The translations under genes and the position numbers were made by a program. From the NCBI GenBank assembly GCA_963735065.1, contig CAVTJL010000004.1:1550001-1614000 (forward strand): 64,000 nt of DNA, in the 5' to 3' direction. This stretch comes from CAVTJL01 sp963735065. Lineage in GTDB: Bacteria > Pseudomonadota > Alphaproteobacteria > Geminicoccales > Geminicoccaceae. Positions 17,494 through 26,185 of this stretch are shown one piece after another (the first letter of the stretch is position 1; every line of letters starts with the position of its first letter). Below the pieces are notes generated by a model that was given only the letters and a program-made list of their open reading frames with translations, had not been told where the DNA came from and did no database searches.

Positions 17494-19364
17494 ATGACGG
17501 GAGCCAGCGGCGAGATCGTCCGGGCGGCGATCTATCCGGCGATCGGGATCGCGCGGGTCGGCAACAGTCCCGAGGAATGGTTCCTCGGCCCCGAGGTTCC
17601 GGAGCCGCCGCCGCAGCCGTCGAGCTTTTATCGGGATGGCAGCGGGGCGCTGAAGCGTCAGGCGGCACGCTTCCGGGTCTATGGCCTCGACGCCCGAGGG
17701 CGGGCGGTGGCCGAGCTGACCGGCCGGGGCGACGCCGAGGTCACGTGGACCGTCCATCTCGCCAACACCAAGGCTGCCTGGTACGAGTTCCAGCTGGCCC
17801 TCGACATTCCCGAAGCCGCCTCGGCGCCGCCCTCCTACCGGCGCAACGCCCAGGTCGCGGACCGCCGCCAGCTCGTGATCGATCCCGGCCCGCGCAGCAT
17901 CGAGGGCGCGGACCATCGAGCGGTGCGCTTCGACGGCGGCCACTTCATGGGCAAGCCCGTCTATCTGGGCGAGCTGCGCACCGACGAGGCCGGGCGGCTG
18001 ATCGTGCTGGGCGGCCACGGCAAGGCCGCCTCCTACAACAACAGCCGTGCCGTCACCTTCGCCAACAATGACGGCTGGCACGACGACATCGCGGACGGCC
18101 CGGTGACGGCCTGCGTCAGCCTCGGGGGCAAGGAGATCCCGGTCGACCCGGCCTGGCTGGTGGTGGCGCCGCCCAACTACGGGCCCTGCCAGAAATCGGT
18201 GCGGACGATGTGGGACCTGATGCGCGACCTCGCCTTACAGCCAGAGGTTCCTCACCAAGCCCGTGCGCCCGTCGTTCCGGCGCGACATCGCCCCGATCTT
18301 CAGGCGGCTGAGCCGGCTGCAATGGGTCAACCAGGGTTTTGCCACCTGGTACGGCTCGGGCGCTGCCTTCGATTTCGGCACGTCCGAGTGGATGGCCAAG
18401 CTCGCCGATCCCGGCGAGGGCAACAAGGAGCTACGGCGCCAGCTCGCCAATCAGTTCCGCGTCTTCGACCGGGATGGGTGGTCGCCGGCGCCCTGGCCGT
18501 GGGTCTATGGCGACGCCATGAACGTGCCGATGCCCAAGACGCCGCGAGCGTTCACCGAGCTCACCCAGACCCAGTTGGGCTTTCTCGAGCAGTGGGCGGA
18601 CGGCGACTTCGACGCCGACTTCCAGACGGCGGACACGACGCCCCATGACCTGGAGATGGTTCCGGTGGCGCTGCAGCCGGAAATGCTGGATCAGGCCGCG
18701 CTGGAGTTTTGTCTCGCCGATGCCTTCCACCCGGGTTGCGAGATGACCTGGCCGGTGCGCACGCCCACCATGTTCATGGGGCCCTACCGCTTCCTGCACG
18801 CGCCGCCCGGACCGGAGCCCGACTACGGGCCGGGAGCTGACCAGCGCCATCTGCGAGCTGCCGGACGGCCCGCTCACCGGACAGCGGCCGGGCGACATCA
18901 GCCGCTGGATGGCGGTGCCGTGGCAGACCGATACGGCGAGCTGCCGGTCGGGCTACGAGCCCTCCTACGACCCCTATCTGCCCACCTTCTGGCCGGCCAG
19001 GGTGCCCAACCAGGTGCTCACACCCCAGAGCTACGCCGTGGTCATGGATAGCTCCCTGCCGCTGGACACGCGGCTCGCCGCCTTCGCCCATCGCGCCTCG
19101 TGGGACGCGCCTTTGGGCGACGGCACCTATGTCGACCAGATCAACACCATGGCGGGCGACATCGACCTCGTCGCCGTTGTCTCGGTGGCGCCGGGGCCGA
19201 CCGACGTGCCGGGGCTGCCGTCGGTGATGGAGGTGGCCGACCGGCCGACCGATGAGGAGGCAAAGGCCAGGCCGGCGCTGCTCGGCGCCGCCCGGGAGCG
19301 CAAGGGGCCGGATCTCTCGGGGATCGAGAAGGTGCGGCGCTTCCCGAGGGGCCTGCGCGGCTGA
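17494..19364 (+). pseudogene. LodA/GoxA-like quinone-cofactor amino acid oxidase, two frameshifts
   Basis: With two single-base insertions removed, this gene encodes about 622 residues of a LodA-family oxidase, which uses a cysteine tryptophylquinone cofactor to deaminate amino acids and release hydrogen peroxide. AAIYPAIGIARVGNSPEEWF at residues 12-31 is the family signature. FHPGCEMTWPVRTPTMF near the C-terminal third probably contains the cofactor tryptophan (inferred). The frame shifts at about 18235 (GCCTTAC for GCCTAC) and about 18833 (CCGGGAG for CCGGAG). Reading resumes cleanly after each. ATG 17494 has AGGGAGGAAAG upstream. The lodB-like gene follows at once. No signal peptide is seen. 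Confidence 0.8.
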
Positions 19365-19365
19365 G

Positions 19366-20517
19366 GTGGCGACGGCCGAGGTTCTGATCGTCGGTGCCGG
19401 GCCGGCGGGCTGCGCTGCGGCGCTGAACCTCGCACCGCTGCGCCGCACGGTGATGGTGGAGCGTCGGGCGGAGACGCCGGCGCGAATAGGCGAGTCGCTG
19501 CCGCCGGTGGCCGGGCGGCTTCTCGCCGACATGGGGCTGCTCGAGGGCTTCGAGCGCCAGGGCCACGCGCCCTGCCATGGCTTTCGCTCCTCTTGGGGCG
19601 GGCAGGCGCCGAGCGAGCGGCACGGCCTGCGCGATCCGGATGGACCGGGCTGGCACCTCGACCGCGCGCGATTCGACCGCTGGCTGCGCGGCATCGCCGT
19701 CGCCCGGGGCGCGGAGCTGCTGGCGCCGGCCACCCTCACCGCGGTGACCCCCGCCCCAGGAGGATGGCAGGTCCGGCTGGCCACGCCGGCGGGCGAGCGC
19801 CGGCTGGAGGTGCCGATCCTGATCGATGCCGGCGGCCGCCGGGCGGGGCTGGCGCGCCGCCTTGGTGCCCGGCGGCGGGTGCGCGATCGGCTGGTCTCCC
19901 TCTGGGCTCATGGTCGGGTCATGCTGCCCGAGCGCCACGCCGGCGTGGGCCATCTCGAGGCGGTGGCCGACGGCTGGTGGTACAGCGCGCCCATTCCCGG
20001 CGGCCGGCGCGTGCTGGCCTTCCACACCGATGCCGACCTCCCCGCCGCCCGGGCATGCCGCGAGCCGGCGGCACTCTTGGACCATCTCCGGGACGCCCCG
20101 GGCACCGCCGAGCTGCTGGCGGAGTGCGGCTTCGCGCCCGACGGACCCCACGGCATCGCGGCGGCCCATGGCTGCGTCCTCGACCGCCCCGCCGGGCCGG
20201 GCTGGCTCGCGGTGGGCGATGCCGCCCTCGCCTGCGATCCCCTGTCGTCGCAGGGCCTGCTCAACGCCCTCTATACCGGCCTCGCCGCCGCCGAGGCGGC
20301 CGACCGCTCGCTCGCGGGCATGGAGGCGTCGGCCGACTACATCCGGGCGATCCGGCAGATCGACGACGCCTATCGGCGCCATCTTGCGCTTTGGTACGGC
20401 CTGGAGCAGCGCTGGCCCGACGCGCCGTTCTGGAGCCGGCGGAGAGCAGCACCGGCGCCCGCGGAAGACCTTCATGAGCCGGTGCGTCAGGAAGCACGCT
20501 CGGCCAGCGAGGGATAG
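19366..20517 (+). CDS. LodB-like FAD-dependent oxidoreductase
   Basis: A 383-residue flavoprotein of the tryptophan-halogenase-like/LodB group. GTG 19366 begins one base after the lodA stop. The FAD-binding motif VLIVGAGPAGCAAALNL is at residues 5-21, the RIGESLPP loop follows, and GWLAVGDAALACDPLSSQGL near 285 is the second flavin motif. In the studied lodAB pair, LodB is needed to form the quinone cofactor in LodA. Immediate adjacency to the LodA-like gene supports the same maturation role. This gene has no frameshift. The FxxWxWxIP halogenase motif is absent, against halogenation. Confidence 0.8.
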   Translation: MATAEVLIVGAGPAGCAAALNLAPLRRTVMVERRAETPARIGESLPPVAGRLLADMGLLEGFERQGHAPCHGFRSSWGGQAPSERHGLRDPDGPGWHLDRARFDRWLRGIAVARGAELLAPATLTAVTPAPGGWQVRLATPAGERRLEVPILIDAGGRRAGLARRLGARRRVRDRLVSLWAHGRVMLPERHAGVGHLEAVADGWWYSAPIPGGRRVLAFHTDADLPAARACREPAALLDHLRDAPGTAELLAECGFAPDGPHGIAAAHGCVLDRPAGPGWLAVGDAALACDPLSSQGLLNALYTGLAAAEAADRSLAGMEASADYIRAIRQIDDAYRRHLALWYGLEQRWPDAPFWSRRRAAPAPAEDLHEPVRQEARSASEG

Positions 20518-20722
20518 CGCAGCTGTGTAGCCGCTACATCGGCAACGATCGCTTTCTTGACCGGCCCGTCATGATAGCGATAACGCTCCGCCCGGTCCGG
20601 GAAGAGGGTCCTGCCCTTGGAAGCCGCGCGTCGGCCGGAAGGCTGGCGTCATCAGCAGACGGCGCTGCGGCGATGGCATGATCCGCTCCGCCCTGGCCCC
20701 ATCTCAAGATCAGTGAGGCAGG
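20518..20722. other. Intergenic region upstream of sulfatase
   Basis: A 205-base gap between same-strand genes. I see no ORF, tRNA or clear terminator. GTGAGGCAGG just before 20723 serves as the ribosome binding site of the sulfatase gene. Confidence 0.4.
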
Positions 20723-22111
20723 ATGCGCACCCGACCGAACATCGTTCTCATCATCGCGGACGATCACCGCTACCAGTCGATCGGCGCCAACGGCGAGAGC
20801 GAGGTGCAAACGCCGCATCTCGATGCGCTCGCGGCGCGCGGCACCGTCTTCGATCAGGCGCACTGCCAGGGCTCGATGCACCCGGCCGTCTGCGTGCCGA
20901 GCCGCGCCTCGCTGATGACGTCCCGCAACATCTTCACAAGCTCGGTCGATCCCACCGGGTCCGGCTACAACGGCGTGGCCTTCGCGATCCCGCCGACGCT
21001 CGAGACCTTCCCACAGCGGCTGCGGGCCGCGGGCTATCACACGCACGCGGTCGGCAAGTGGCACAATGACGGCCCGACCTTCGCCCGCTCGTTCACGAGC
21101 GGCGAGCGCAACATGTTCGGCGGCATGAGCGATCACGATCGCGTCCCGTTGCGGCCGTACGATCCGACGGGCGCCTTCCCCGTCGAGAGCATCCATTACG
21201 AGGAAGGCTTCTCGACCGACCTGTTCCGCGACGCGGCGGTCGACTTTCTCGAGAACGCGCCCTCCGACCAGCCCTTCTGCCTCTATGTGGCCTTCACCGC
21301 ACCGCACGATCCGCGCACGCCGCCCGAGGCCTACAAGGTCGACCCGGCCGGCGTCAGCCTGCCGCCGAACGCGCAGGCCATGCACCCCTTCGACAATGGC
21401 GACATGCTCGTCCGCGACGAGCAGCTCGAGGCCATGCCGCGGCCTGCCGATGCCGTGCGCCAGCATCTGGCCGACTATTACGGGATGATCGCCCACCTCG
21501 ATGCCGCGGTCGGCAAGATCGTCGCGACGCTGGAGGCGACGGGTCACGCCGAGGACACCGTCGTCGTCTACACCGCCGATCATGGCCTTGCGCTTGGCCA
21601 GCACGGGCTCATGGGCAAGCAGAACCTCTACGAGCACAGCCTGCACGTGCCGCTCATCCTCGCGGGCCCCGACATCCCCGCGGGCCAGCGGCACGGGCAG
21701 CTCGTCTGGCATGCCGATACCTCGACCACGCTCCTGGACATAGCGGGCGTCGAGCCCGATCCGGCGAGCGAGGGGCGGAGCCTCCTGCCCATCCTCCAGG
21801 GCAACCCGCAGTGGGAGCGCAGGATGTTCGCCGCCGGCTATCGTGCCACGCAGCGCATGATGCGCGACGAGCGCTACAAGCTGATCCGCTATTTCCCGAC
21901 CACCGAGGCGGGCACCGGGGTCCTCGAGGCAGAGTCGCCGGCGACGCCCGGCTCGCGCACCGAGCAGCTCTTCGACCTCGACGCCGATCCGTGGGAGACG
22001 GTGAACCTCGCCTGCGTGCCGGAGCTGCAGGCGGTGCGCGACCGGCTGGCGGAGGCGCTGGTGCGCTGGCAGACCGAGGCCGGCGACCCCTTCCTCGACC
22101 GCTGCACTTGA
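20723..22111 (+). CDS. Sulfatase, type I formylglycine-dependent
   Basis: A 462-residue sulfatase. The N terminus NIVLIIADDHRYQS supplies calcium-binding Asp13 and Asp14. The formylglycine motif CVPSR is at residues 57-61, with Cys57 the residue that must be converted. A GKWH motif (near 114) and the YTADHG motif near 288 provide further metal and substrate ligands. Length fits choline-sulfatase and other S1 family members. No signal peptide is seen, so it is likely cytoplasmic and would act on an imported sulfate ester. A sulfonate/taurine-type ABC transporter follows 130 bases downstream. No formylglycine-generating enzyme is in the window. Confidence 0.92.
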   Translation: MRTRPNIVLIIADDHRYQSIGANGESEVQTPHLDALAARGTVFDQAHCQGSMHPAVCVPSRASLMTSRNIFTSSVDPTGSGYNGVAFAIPPTLETFPQRLRAAGYHTHAVGKWHNDGPTFARSFTSGERNMFGGMSDHDRVPLRPYDPTGAFPVESIHYEEGFSTDLFRDAAVDFLENAPSDQPFCLYVAFTAPHDPRTPPEAYKVDPAGVSLPPNAQAMHPFDNGDMLVRDEQLEAMPRPADAVRQHLADYYGMIAHLDAAVGKIVATLEATGHAEDTVVVYTADHGLALGQHGLMGKQNLYEHSLHVPLILAGPDIPAGQRHGQLVWHADTSTTLLDIAGVEPDPASEGRSLLPILQGNPQWERRMFAAGYRATQRMMRDERYKLIRYFPTTEAGTGVLEAESPATPGSRTEQLFDLDADPWETVNLACVPELQAVRDRLAEALVRWQTEAGDPFLDRCT

Positions 22112-22241
22112 GGGGCTCCATGGCCCGGCGCTCGATCGAGGGCCCGGGCGCCTAGGCCGGACCGCCGGGGTGAGCGGGTGGCGTTCCGGCATCGGGGCGC
22201 CTATGCCGTTGCCAGCCGTGCCACGATCCCGAGGAGAGGCC

Positions 22242-23258
22242 ATGAGCCGTGTCCGGCCGCCCCATCCGATGCTGCCGCGGCGCCTGTTCCTGGCGGCGGC
22301 CGGCATGGCGCTGGCTACGCGCGCCGAGGCGGCGGGTCGCCCGGCGATCAGCCTGGGGCTCGTCCAGTTCGGCACGGTCCAGTGGATCGCCGAGATGATC
22401 CGTCGCCACCGGCTCGACGCGGCGCACGGCTTCACGCTCGATGCGCAGCCGCTCGCCAGCCCCGGTGCCGGCCGTGTCGCGATCATGGGCGGCGCGCTCG
22501 ATGTGGTCGTGCTGGACTGGCTCTTCGTCGCCGTGCAGCGGGCCAAGGGCGCCGGGCTCTGTTTCGCGCCCTTCTCCTCGGCCACGGGCGGCGTCGTCGT
22601 GCCGGCGGGCTCGAGCATCCGGACGCTCGCCGATCTCGCCGGCAAGCGGGTGGGCGTGGCCGGCGGCCCGGTCGACAAGTCCTGGCTGATCCTCCGGGCC
22701 GCTGCCCGCAAGGAGGCGGGCCTCGATCTCGCGACGGCGGCGCGCGTCTCCTATGCGGCACCGCCGCTCCTGGGTGCCCAGCTGGAGCAGGGCAAGCTCG
22801 ACGCCGTCCTCACCTATTGGTCCTTCGTGGCCAGGCTCGAGGCCGCGGGCCACCGCCAGGCGATCTCGGTCGCCGACTGCGCTGCGATGCTCGGGCTGCC
22901 GCGGCAGCTGGGCCTCGTCGGCTTCGTCTTCCGCGAGAGCTGGGCGCGGGCCCCGGGCTCCGGCATCGAGGGCTTCCTCGCGGCCGCGGCCGAGGCGTCG
23001 GCGATCCTGGCCGCCGGCTCGAGCGACGACTGGCAGGCCGTGCGTCCCTTGATGGACGCGGCCGACGATCGCCTCTTCGCGACCTTGCGCAGGCGCTTTG
23101 CGGAGGGAGTCGGGGCCATCCCGGATGCGGCGACCCAGGAGCGCAATGCGCGAGCCCTCTTCGCGATCCTGAAGGAGATCGGCGGCACGCAGGCGACCGG
23201 CGGTCTCGAGGAGGTGCCGGCCGGGCTTTTCTGGCAGAGCGGAAGCGGCGCGGGCTGA
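22242..23258 (+). CDS. ABC transporter substrate-binding protein, nitrate/sulfonate/taurine type
   Basis: A 338-residue periplasmic binding protein of the SsuA/TauA/NrtA class. ATG 22242 has GAGGAG about eight bases upstream. The upstream in-frame ATG at 22170 adds residues without family character. The N terminus carries a twin-arginine-like signal (LPRRLFLAAAGMALATRAEA). Conserved features are TLADLAGKRVGVAGGP around 115-135 and LEQGKLDAVLTYWSF around 180. Permease and ATPase genes follow. Position behind a sulfatase suggests a sulfonate or sulfate-ester ligand, but family members also bind nitrate, pyrimidines and other small molecules. Confidence 0.85.
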   Translation: MSRVRPPHPMLPRRLFLAAAGMALATRAEAAGRPAISLGLVQFGTVQWIAEMIRRHRLDAAHGFTLDAQPLASPGAGRVAIMGGALDVVVLDWLFVAVQRAKGAGLCFAPFSSATGGVVVPAGSSIRTLADLAGKRVGVAGGPVDKSWLILRAAARKEAGLDLATAARVSYAAPPLLGAQLEQGKLDAVLTYWSFVARLEAAGHRQAISVADCAAMLGLPRQLGLVGFVFRESWARAPGSGIEGFLAAAAEASAILAAGSSDDWQAVRPLMDAADDRLFATLRRRFAEGVGAIPDAATQERNARALFAILKEIGGTQATGGLEEVPAGLFWQSGSGAG

Positions 23259-23263
23259 GCGGC

Positions 23264-24013
23264 GTGCCGACGGCGATCTGGCGCCTCGCCGGCATCGGCG
23301 GCCTTCTTCTCGCCTGGGCGCTGGCAGCGGGCCTGGTCGGCTCGGACCTGCTCCTGCCCTCCCCCTGGCGCGTCCTGGCCTTCGCGGCACGCGGGATCGC
23401 CGATGGCGAGCTGCTGCGCGAGCTTGCCGCCACCCTCGTGCGGGTGGTCATCGCCTTCACCGTCGCCATGCTGCTCGCCAGCATCATCGGCTACGCCATG
23501 GGGCGCCACCAGCGGATCGACGCGCTGGCCGACCCGCTGCTGGTGATAGCGCTCAACCTGCCGCTGCTGGTCGTGGCCATCCTGGCCTATGTCTGGATCG
23601 GGCTGAACGACGTCGCCGCTGTCCTTGCCGTCGTGATGGCGAAGACGCCGACCACGATCGTCACCATCCGCGAAGGTGCCAGAGCGCTCGATGCCAATCT
23701 CGACGAGATGGCGGCGGCCTTTCATGTGCCCCGCCTGCGGCGCTGGCGCTCGATCATCCTGCCGCAGCTCGCCCCCTATCTCGCCGCCGCCGGCCGGAGC
23801 GGCGTGTCGATCACCTGGAAGATCGTGCTGGTGGTCGAGCTTCTGGGCCGCCCCAACGGGATAGGCTTCGCGCTCAATCTGGCCTTCCAGAACTTCGACG
23901 TCACGGCGATCATCGCCTATGGCCTGGTCTTCGCCTCGATCATGCTGTTGATCGAGGCCCTGGTGCTGCGCCCCCTGGAGCGTCGGGCCAATGGCTGGCG
24001 CGCCGATGCTTGA
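23264..24013 (+). CDS. ABC transporter permease, SsuC/TauC type
   Basis: A 249-residue inner-membrane permease of the BPD family. GTG 23264 starts five bases after the binding-protein stop. Several hydrophobic helices are evident, including LVRVVIAFTVAMLLASIIGY and PLLVIALNLPLLVVAILAY. The EAA-type cytoplasmic loop reads EMAAAFHVPRLRRWRSIILP, where the ATPase docks. It pairs with the overlapping ATP-binding gene. Length is typical. Confidence 0.88.
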   Translation: MPTAIWRLAGIGGLLLAWALAAGLVGSDLLLPSPWRVLAFAARGIADGELLRELAATLVRVVIAFTVAMLLASIIGYAMGRHQRIDALADPLLVIALNLPLLVVAILAYVWIGLNDVAAVLAVVMAKTPTTIVTIREGARALDANLDEMAAAFHVPRLRRWRSIILPQLAPYLAAAGRSGVSITWKIVLVVELLGRPNGIGFALNLAFQNFDVTAIIAYGLVFASIMLLIEALVLRPLERRANGWRADA

Positions 24014-24740
24014 GGCCCGGATCACCGAGAAACGCCTGCCCTCGGGCGAGGCGCTGCTCCGCGATCTCGCCATCACGGTCGTGGCTGGCGAGACCGTCGT
24101 GCTGCTGGGGCCATCCGGCGTCGGCAAGACCTCGACCCTGCGGATCCTCCTGGGTCTCGACGGCAGCTTCCTCGGCAGCCTGCGCAACCAGGCGCGGCGC
24201 ACGGCACCGGTGTTCCAGGAGCCACGCCTGCTGTCCTGGCTGACGGTGAGCGACAATATCCGGCTGGTGATCCCGCCGGGGCAGCCGGCGCCGGACATCG
24301 GGGCGATCCTGGCCGAGGTCGGCCTCGCCGGCAGCGAGGCGCTCCTCCCGCGCCAGCTGTCGCTCGGCATGGCGCATCGCGTCGCCGTGGCGCGCGCGCT
24401 CGCGACCAGGCCCGATCTCGTTGTCCTGGACGAGCCGTTCGCCTCGCTCGATCCGGGCTCGACGGACCTCATGGCACAGCGCCTGGCGCGCGTGCCGCGC
24501 GAGGGCGGCGCGCTCGTCATGGCGATGCACGACCTCGACCGCGCGCTGAGCATCGGCACGCGCATCCTGGTCATGGCCGGGCGGCCCGCCCATATCGTCT
24601 GGAAGGCGGAGATCGCCCGCGCCGATGGCGAGGAGAGCCGGCATTCCCTGCGTCGGGAGGCGATCCTCGCCTGCCCCTTCCTCGCCTCGCAGGGAGCTGA
24701 TGACGAAAAGGCGCTTCTGCATCCGTACCGCGGCCCCTAA
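23991..24740 (+). CDS. ABC transporter ATP-binding protein, SsuB/TauB type
   Basis: A 249-residue ATPase energising the adjacent permease. Walker A GPSGVGKTS is at 40-48, the Q-loop QEPRL at 76-80, Walker B VVLDEP at 144-149 and the switch His in MAMHDL near 178. The signature is LSLGM (123-127) instead of LSGGQ, a non-standard but not unique variant. It overlaps the permease gene by 23 bases at ATG 23991. ATG 24006 is a shorter alternative that still overlaps. With the two preceding genes it forms a complete importer. Confidence 0.88.
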   Translation: MAGAPMLEARITEKRLPSGEALLRDLAITVVAGETVVLLGPSGVGKTSTLRILLGLDGSFLGSLRNQARRTAPVFQEPRLLSWLTVSDNIRLVIPPGQPAPDIGAILAEVGLAGSEALLPRQLSLGMAHRVAVARALATRPDLVVLDEPFASLDPGSTDLMAQRLARVPREGGALVMAMHDLDRALSIGTRILVMAGRPAHIVWKAEIARADGEESRHSLRREAILACPFLASQGADDEKALLHPYRGP

Positions 24741-24791
24741 CAGGGGGCGAGCGAGCGAAAACCGTCAGACATCACGATAGGGAGTGGGACC

Positions 24792-26096
24792 TTGGGCATG
24801 CATGAGGTGCTGGCGAGGGTCGTCGCCTGGGTCGGAGCCGGCACGATCGCCGTGCGGCGGATGAGCGACGGCGACAAGGCGCCTGCCTGGGGAACGACGC
24901 CGAGCATCCCGACGGCAAAGTCGCAAGGCATGCTCCCCACGCTCAAGATGCCGACGGCGCGGGGCTGGCAGGGCGACGAGAAGCCGATCGCGGCACCGGG
25001 GCTGAAGGTGAATGCCTTCGCGCGCGGTCTCGATCATCCGCGCTGGGTCTACGTGCTGCCCAACGGCGACGTGCTGGTGGCCGAGAGCACCACCCTGCCG
25101 AGCGAGAGCACGCGCAGCCTCTTCGACCACGCCATGATCGCAACCATGAAGCGCGCGCATGCGACCGGGGCCAGCCCCAACCGGATCACGCTGCTGCGCG
25201 ATGCCGACGGCGACGGCGTCGCCGAGGTCCAAAAGCCCTTCCTCGAGAATCTGAGCCAGCCCTTCGGCATGGCGCTGGTGGGCGACCAATTCTATGTCGG
25301 CAACACCGACGGCATCGTCGTCTTCCCCTACGAGGCCGGCGCCGACAGGATCACCGCGCCGGGCAAGAAGCTCGTCGACTTCAAGCCCGGAGGCCACTGG
25401 ACGCGCAGCCTGCTGCTGAGCCCCGACGGGACCCAGCTCTATGCGGGCGTGGGCTCGCTCACCAACATCGCCGATCAAGGCATGGAGGCCGAGGAGGGCC
25501 GCGCTGCCATCCACGTGCTGGACCTCGCGAGCGGCCGAAGCCGCATCTTCGCGGGTGGCCTCCGCAACCCCGTGGGCCTCGCCTGGGAGCCCTCCACCAA
25601 CGTCCTCTGGACGGTCGTCAACGAGCGCGACGGCCTGGGCGACGAGACCCCGCCCGACTACCTGACCTCGGTCCAGGATGGTGGCTTCTACGGCTGGCCC
25701 TATTGCTACTGGGGCAGGATCGTCGACGACCGCGTGCCGCAGAATGCAGCACTGGTCGCCCGCGCCACCCAGCCGGACTATGCCCTGGGCGGCCATACCG
25801 CGTCGCTCGGCCTGTGCTGGGTGCCCGAGGGCACGCTGCCCGGCTTCCCGGCGGGCATGGCGATCGGCCAGCACGGCTCCTGGAACCGCAGCAAGCTCAG
25901 CGGCTACAAGCTGGTCTTCGTGCCGTTCGCGAACGGCAAGCCCTCGGGGCCCGCGCGCGACATCCTCTCGGGCTTCCTCGCCCCCGACGAGAATTTTTCC
26001 TATGGCCGGCCGGTGGGCGTGACGCTGGGGCCCGACGGCTCGCTCCTGATGGCCGACGACGTCGGCGACGTGATCTGGCGGGTGACGGGAGCCTAG
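24792..26096 (+). CDS. PQQ-dependent sugar dehydrogenase-like protein
   Basis: A 434-residue six-bladed beta-propeller of the soluble glucose/L-sorbosone dehydrogenase family. Typical blade motifs are LDHPRWVYVLPNGDVLVAES, GHWTRSLLLSPDGTQLYAGV, GLRNPVGLAWEP, the DGGFYGWPYCYW loop and QHGSWNRSKLSGY. Such enzymes oxidise sugars or aldehydes in the periplasm with PQQ. TTG 24792 is placed seven bases after GGGAG; ATG 24798 gives a protein two residues shorter. The N-terminal hydrophobic stretch is short, so export is uncertain. It follows the ABC genes by 51 bases and may share their transcript. Confidence 0.85.
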   Translation: MGMHEVLARVVAWVGAGTIAVRRMSDGDKAPAWGTTPSIPTAKSQGMLPTLKMPTARGWQGDEKPIAAPGLKVNAFARGLDHPRWVYVLPNGDVLVAESTTLPSESTRSLFDHAMIATMKRAHATGASPNRITLLRDADGDGVAEVQKPFLENLSQPFGMALVGDQFYVGNTDGIVVFPYEAGADRITAPGKKLVDFKPGGHWTRSLLLSPDGTQLYAGVGSLTNIADQGMEAEEGRAAIHVLDLASGRSRIFAGGLRNPVGLAWEPSTNVLWTVVNERDGLGDETPPDYLTSVQDGGFYGWPYCYWGRIVDDRVPQNAALVARATQPDYALGGHTASLGLCWVPEGTLPGFPAGMAIGQHGSWNRSKLSGYKLVFVPFANGKPSGPARDILSGFLAPDENFSYGRPVGVTLGPDGSLLMADDVGDVIWRVTGA

Positions 26097-26185
26097 GGGC
26101 CTATTCTCGCCGGCTGAGAGGGGCCCGGCTGCCCTGACGATGCGAGCGGTGTAAGGTCACCCCCAAGCAGGGGGGAGATCGCGTC

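Noticed and set aside
20534..22711. A 725-codon minus-strand frame opposite the sulfatase
   Set aside because: Shadow of the sulfatase and binding-protein genes, which have clear catalytic and signal motifs.
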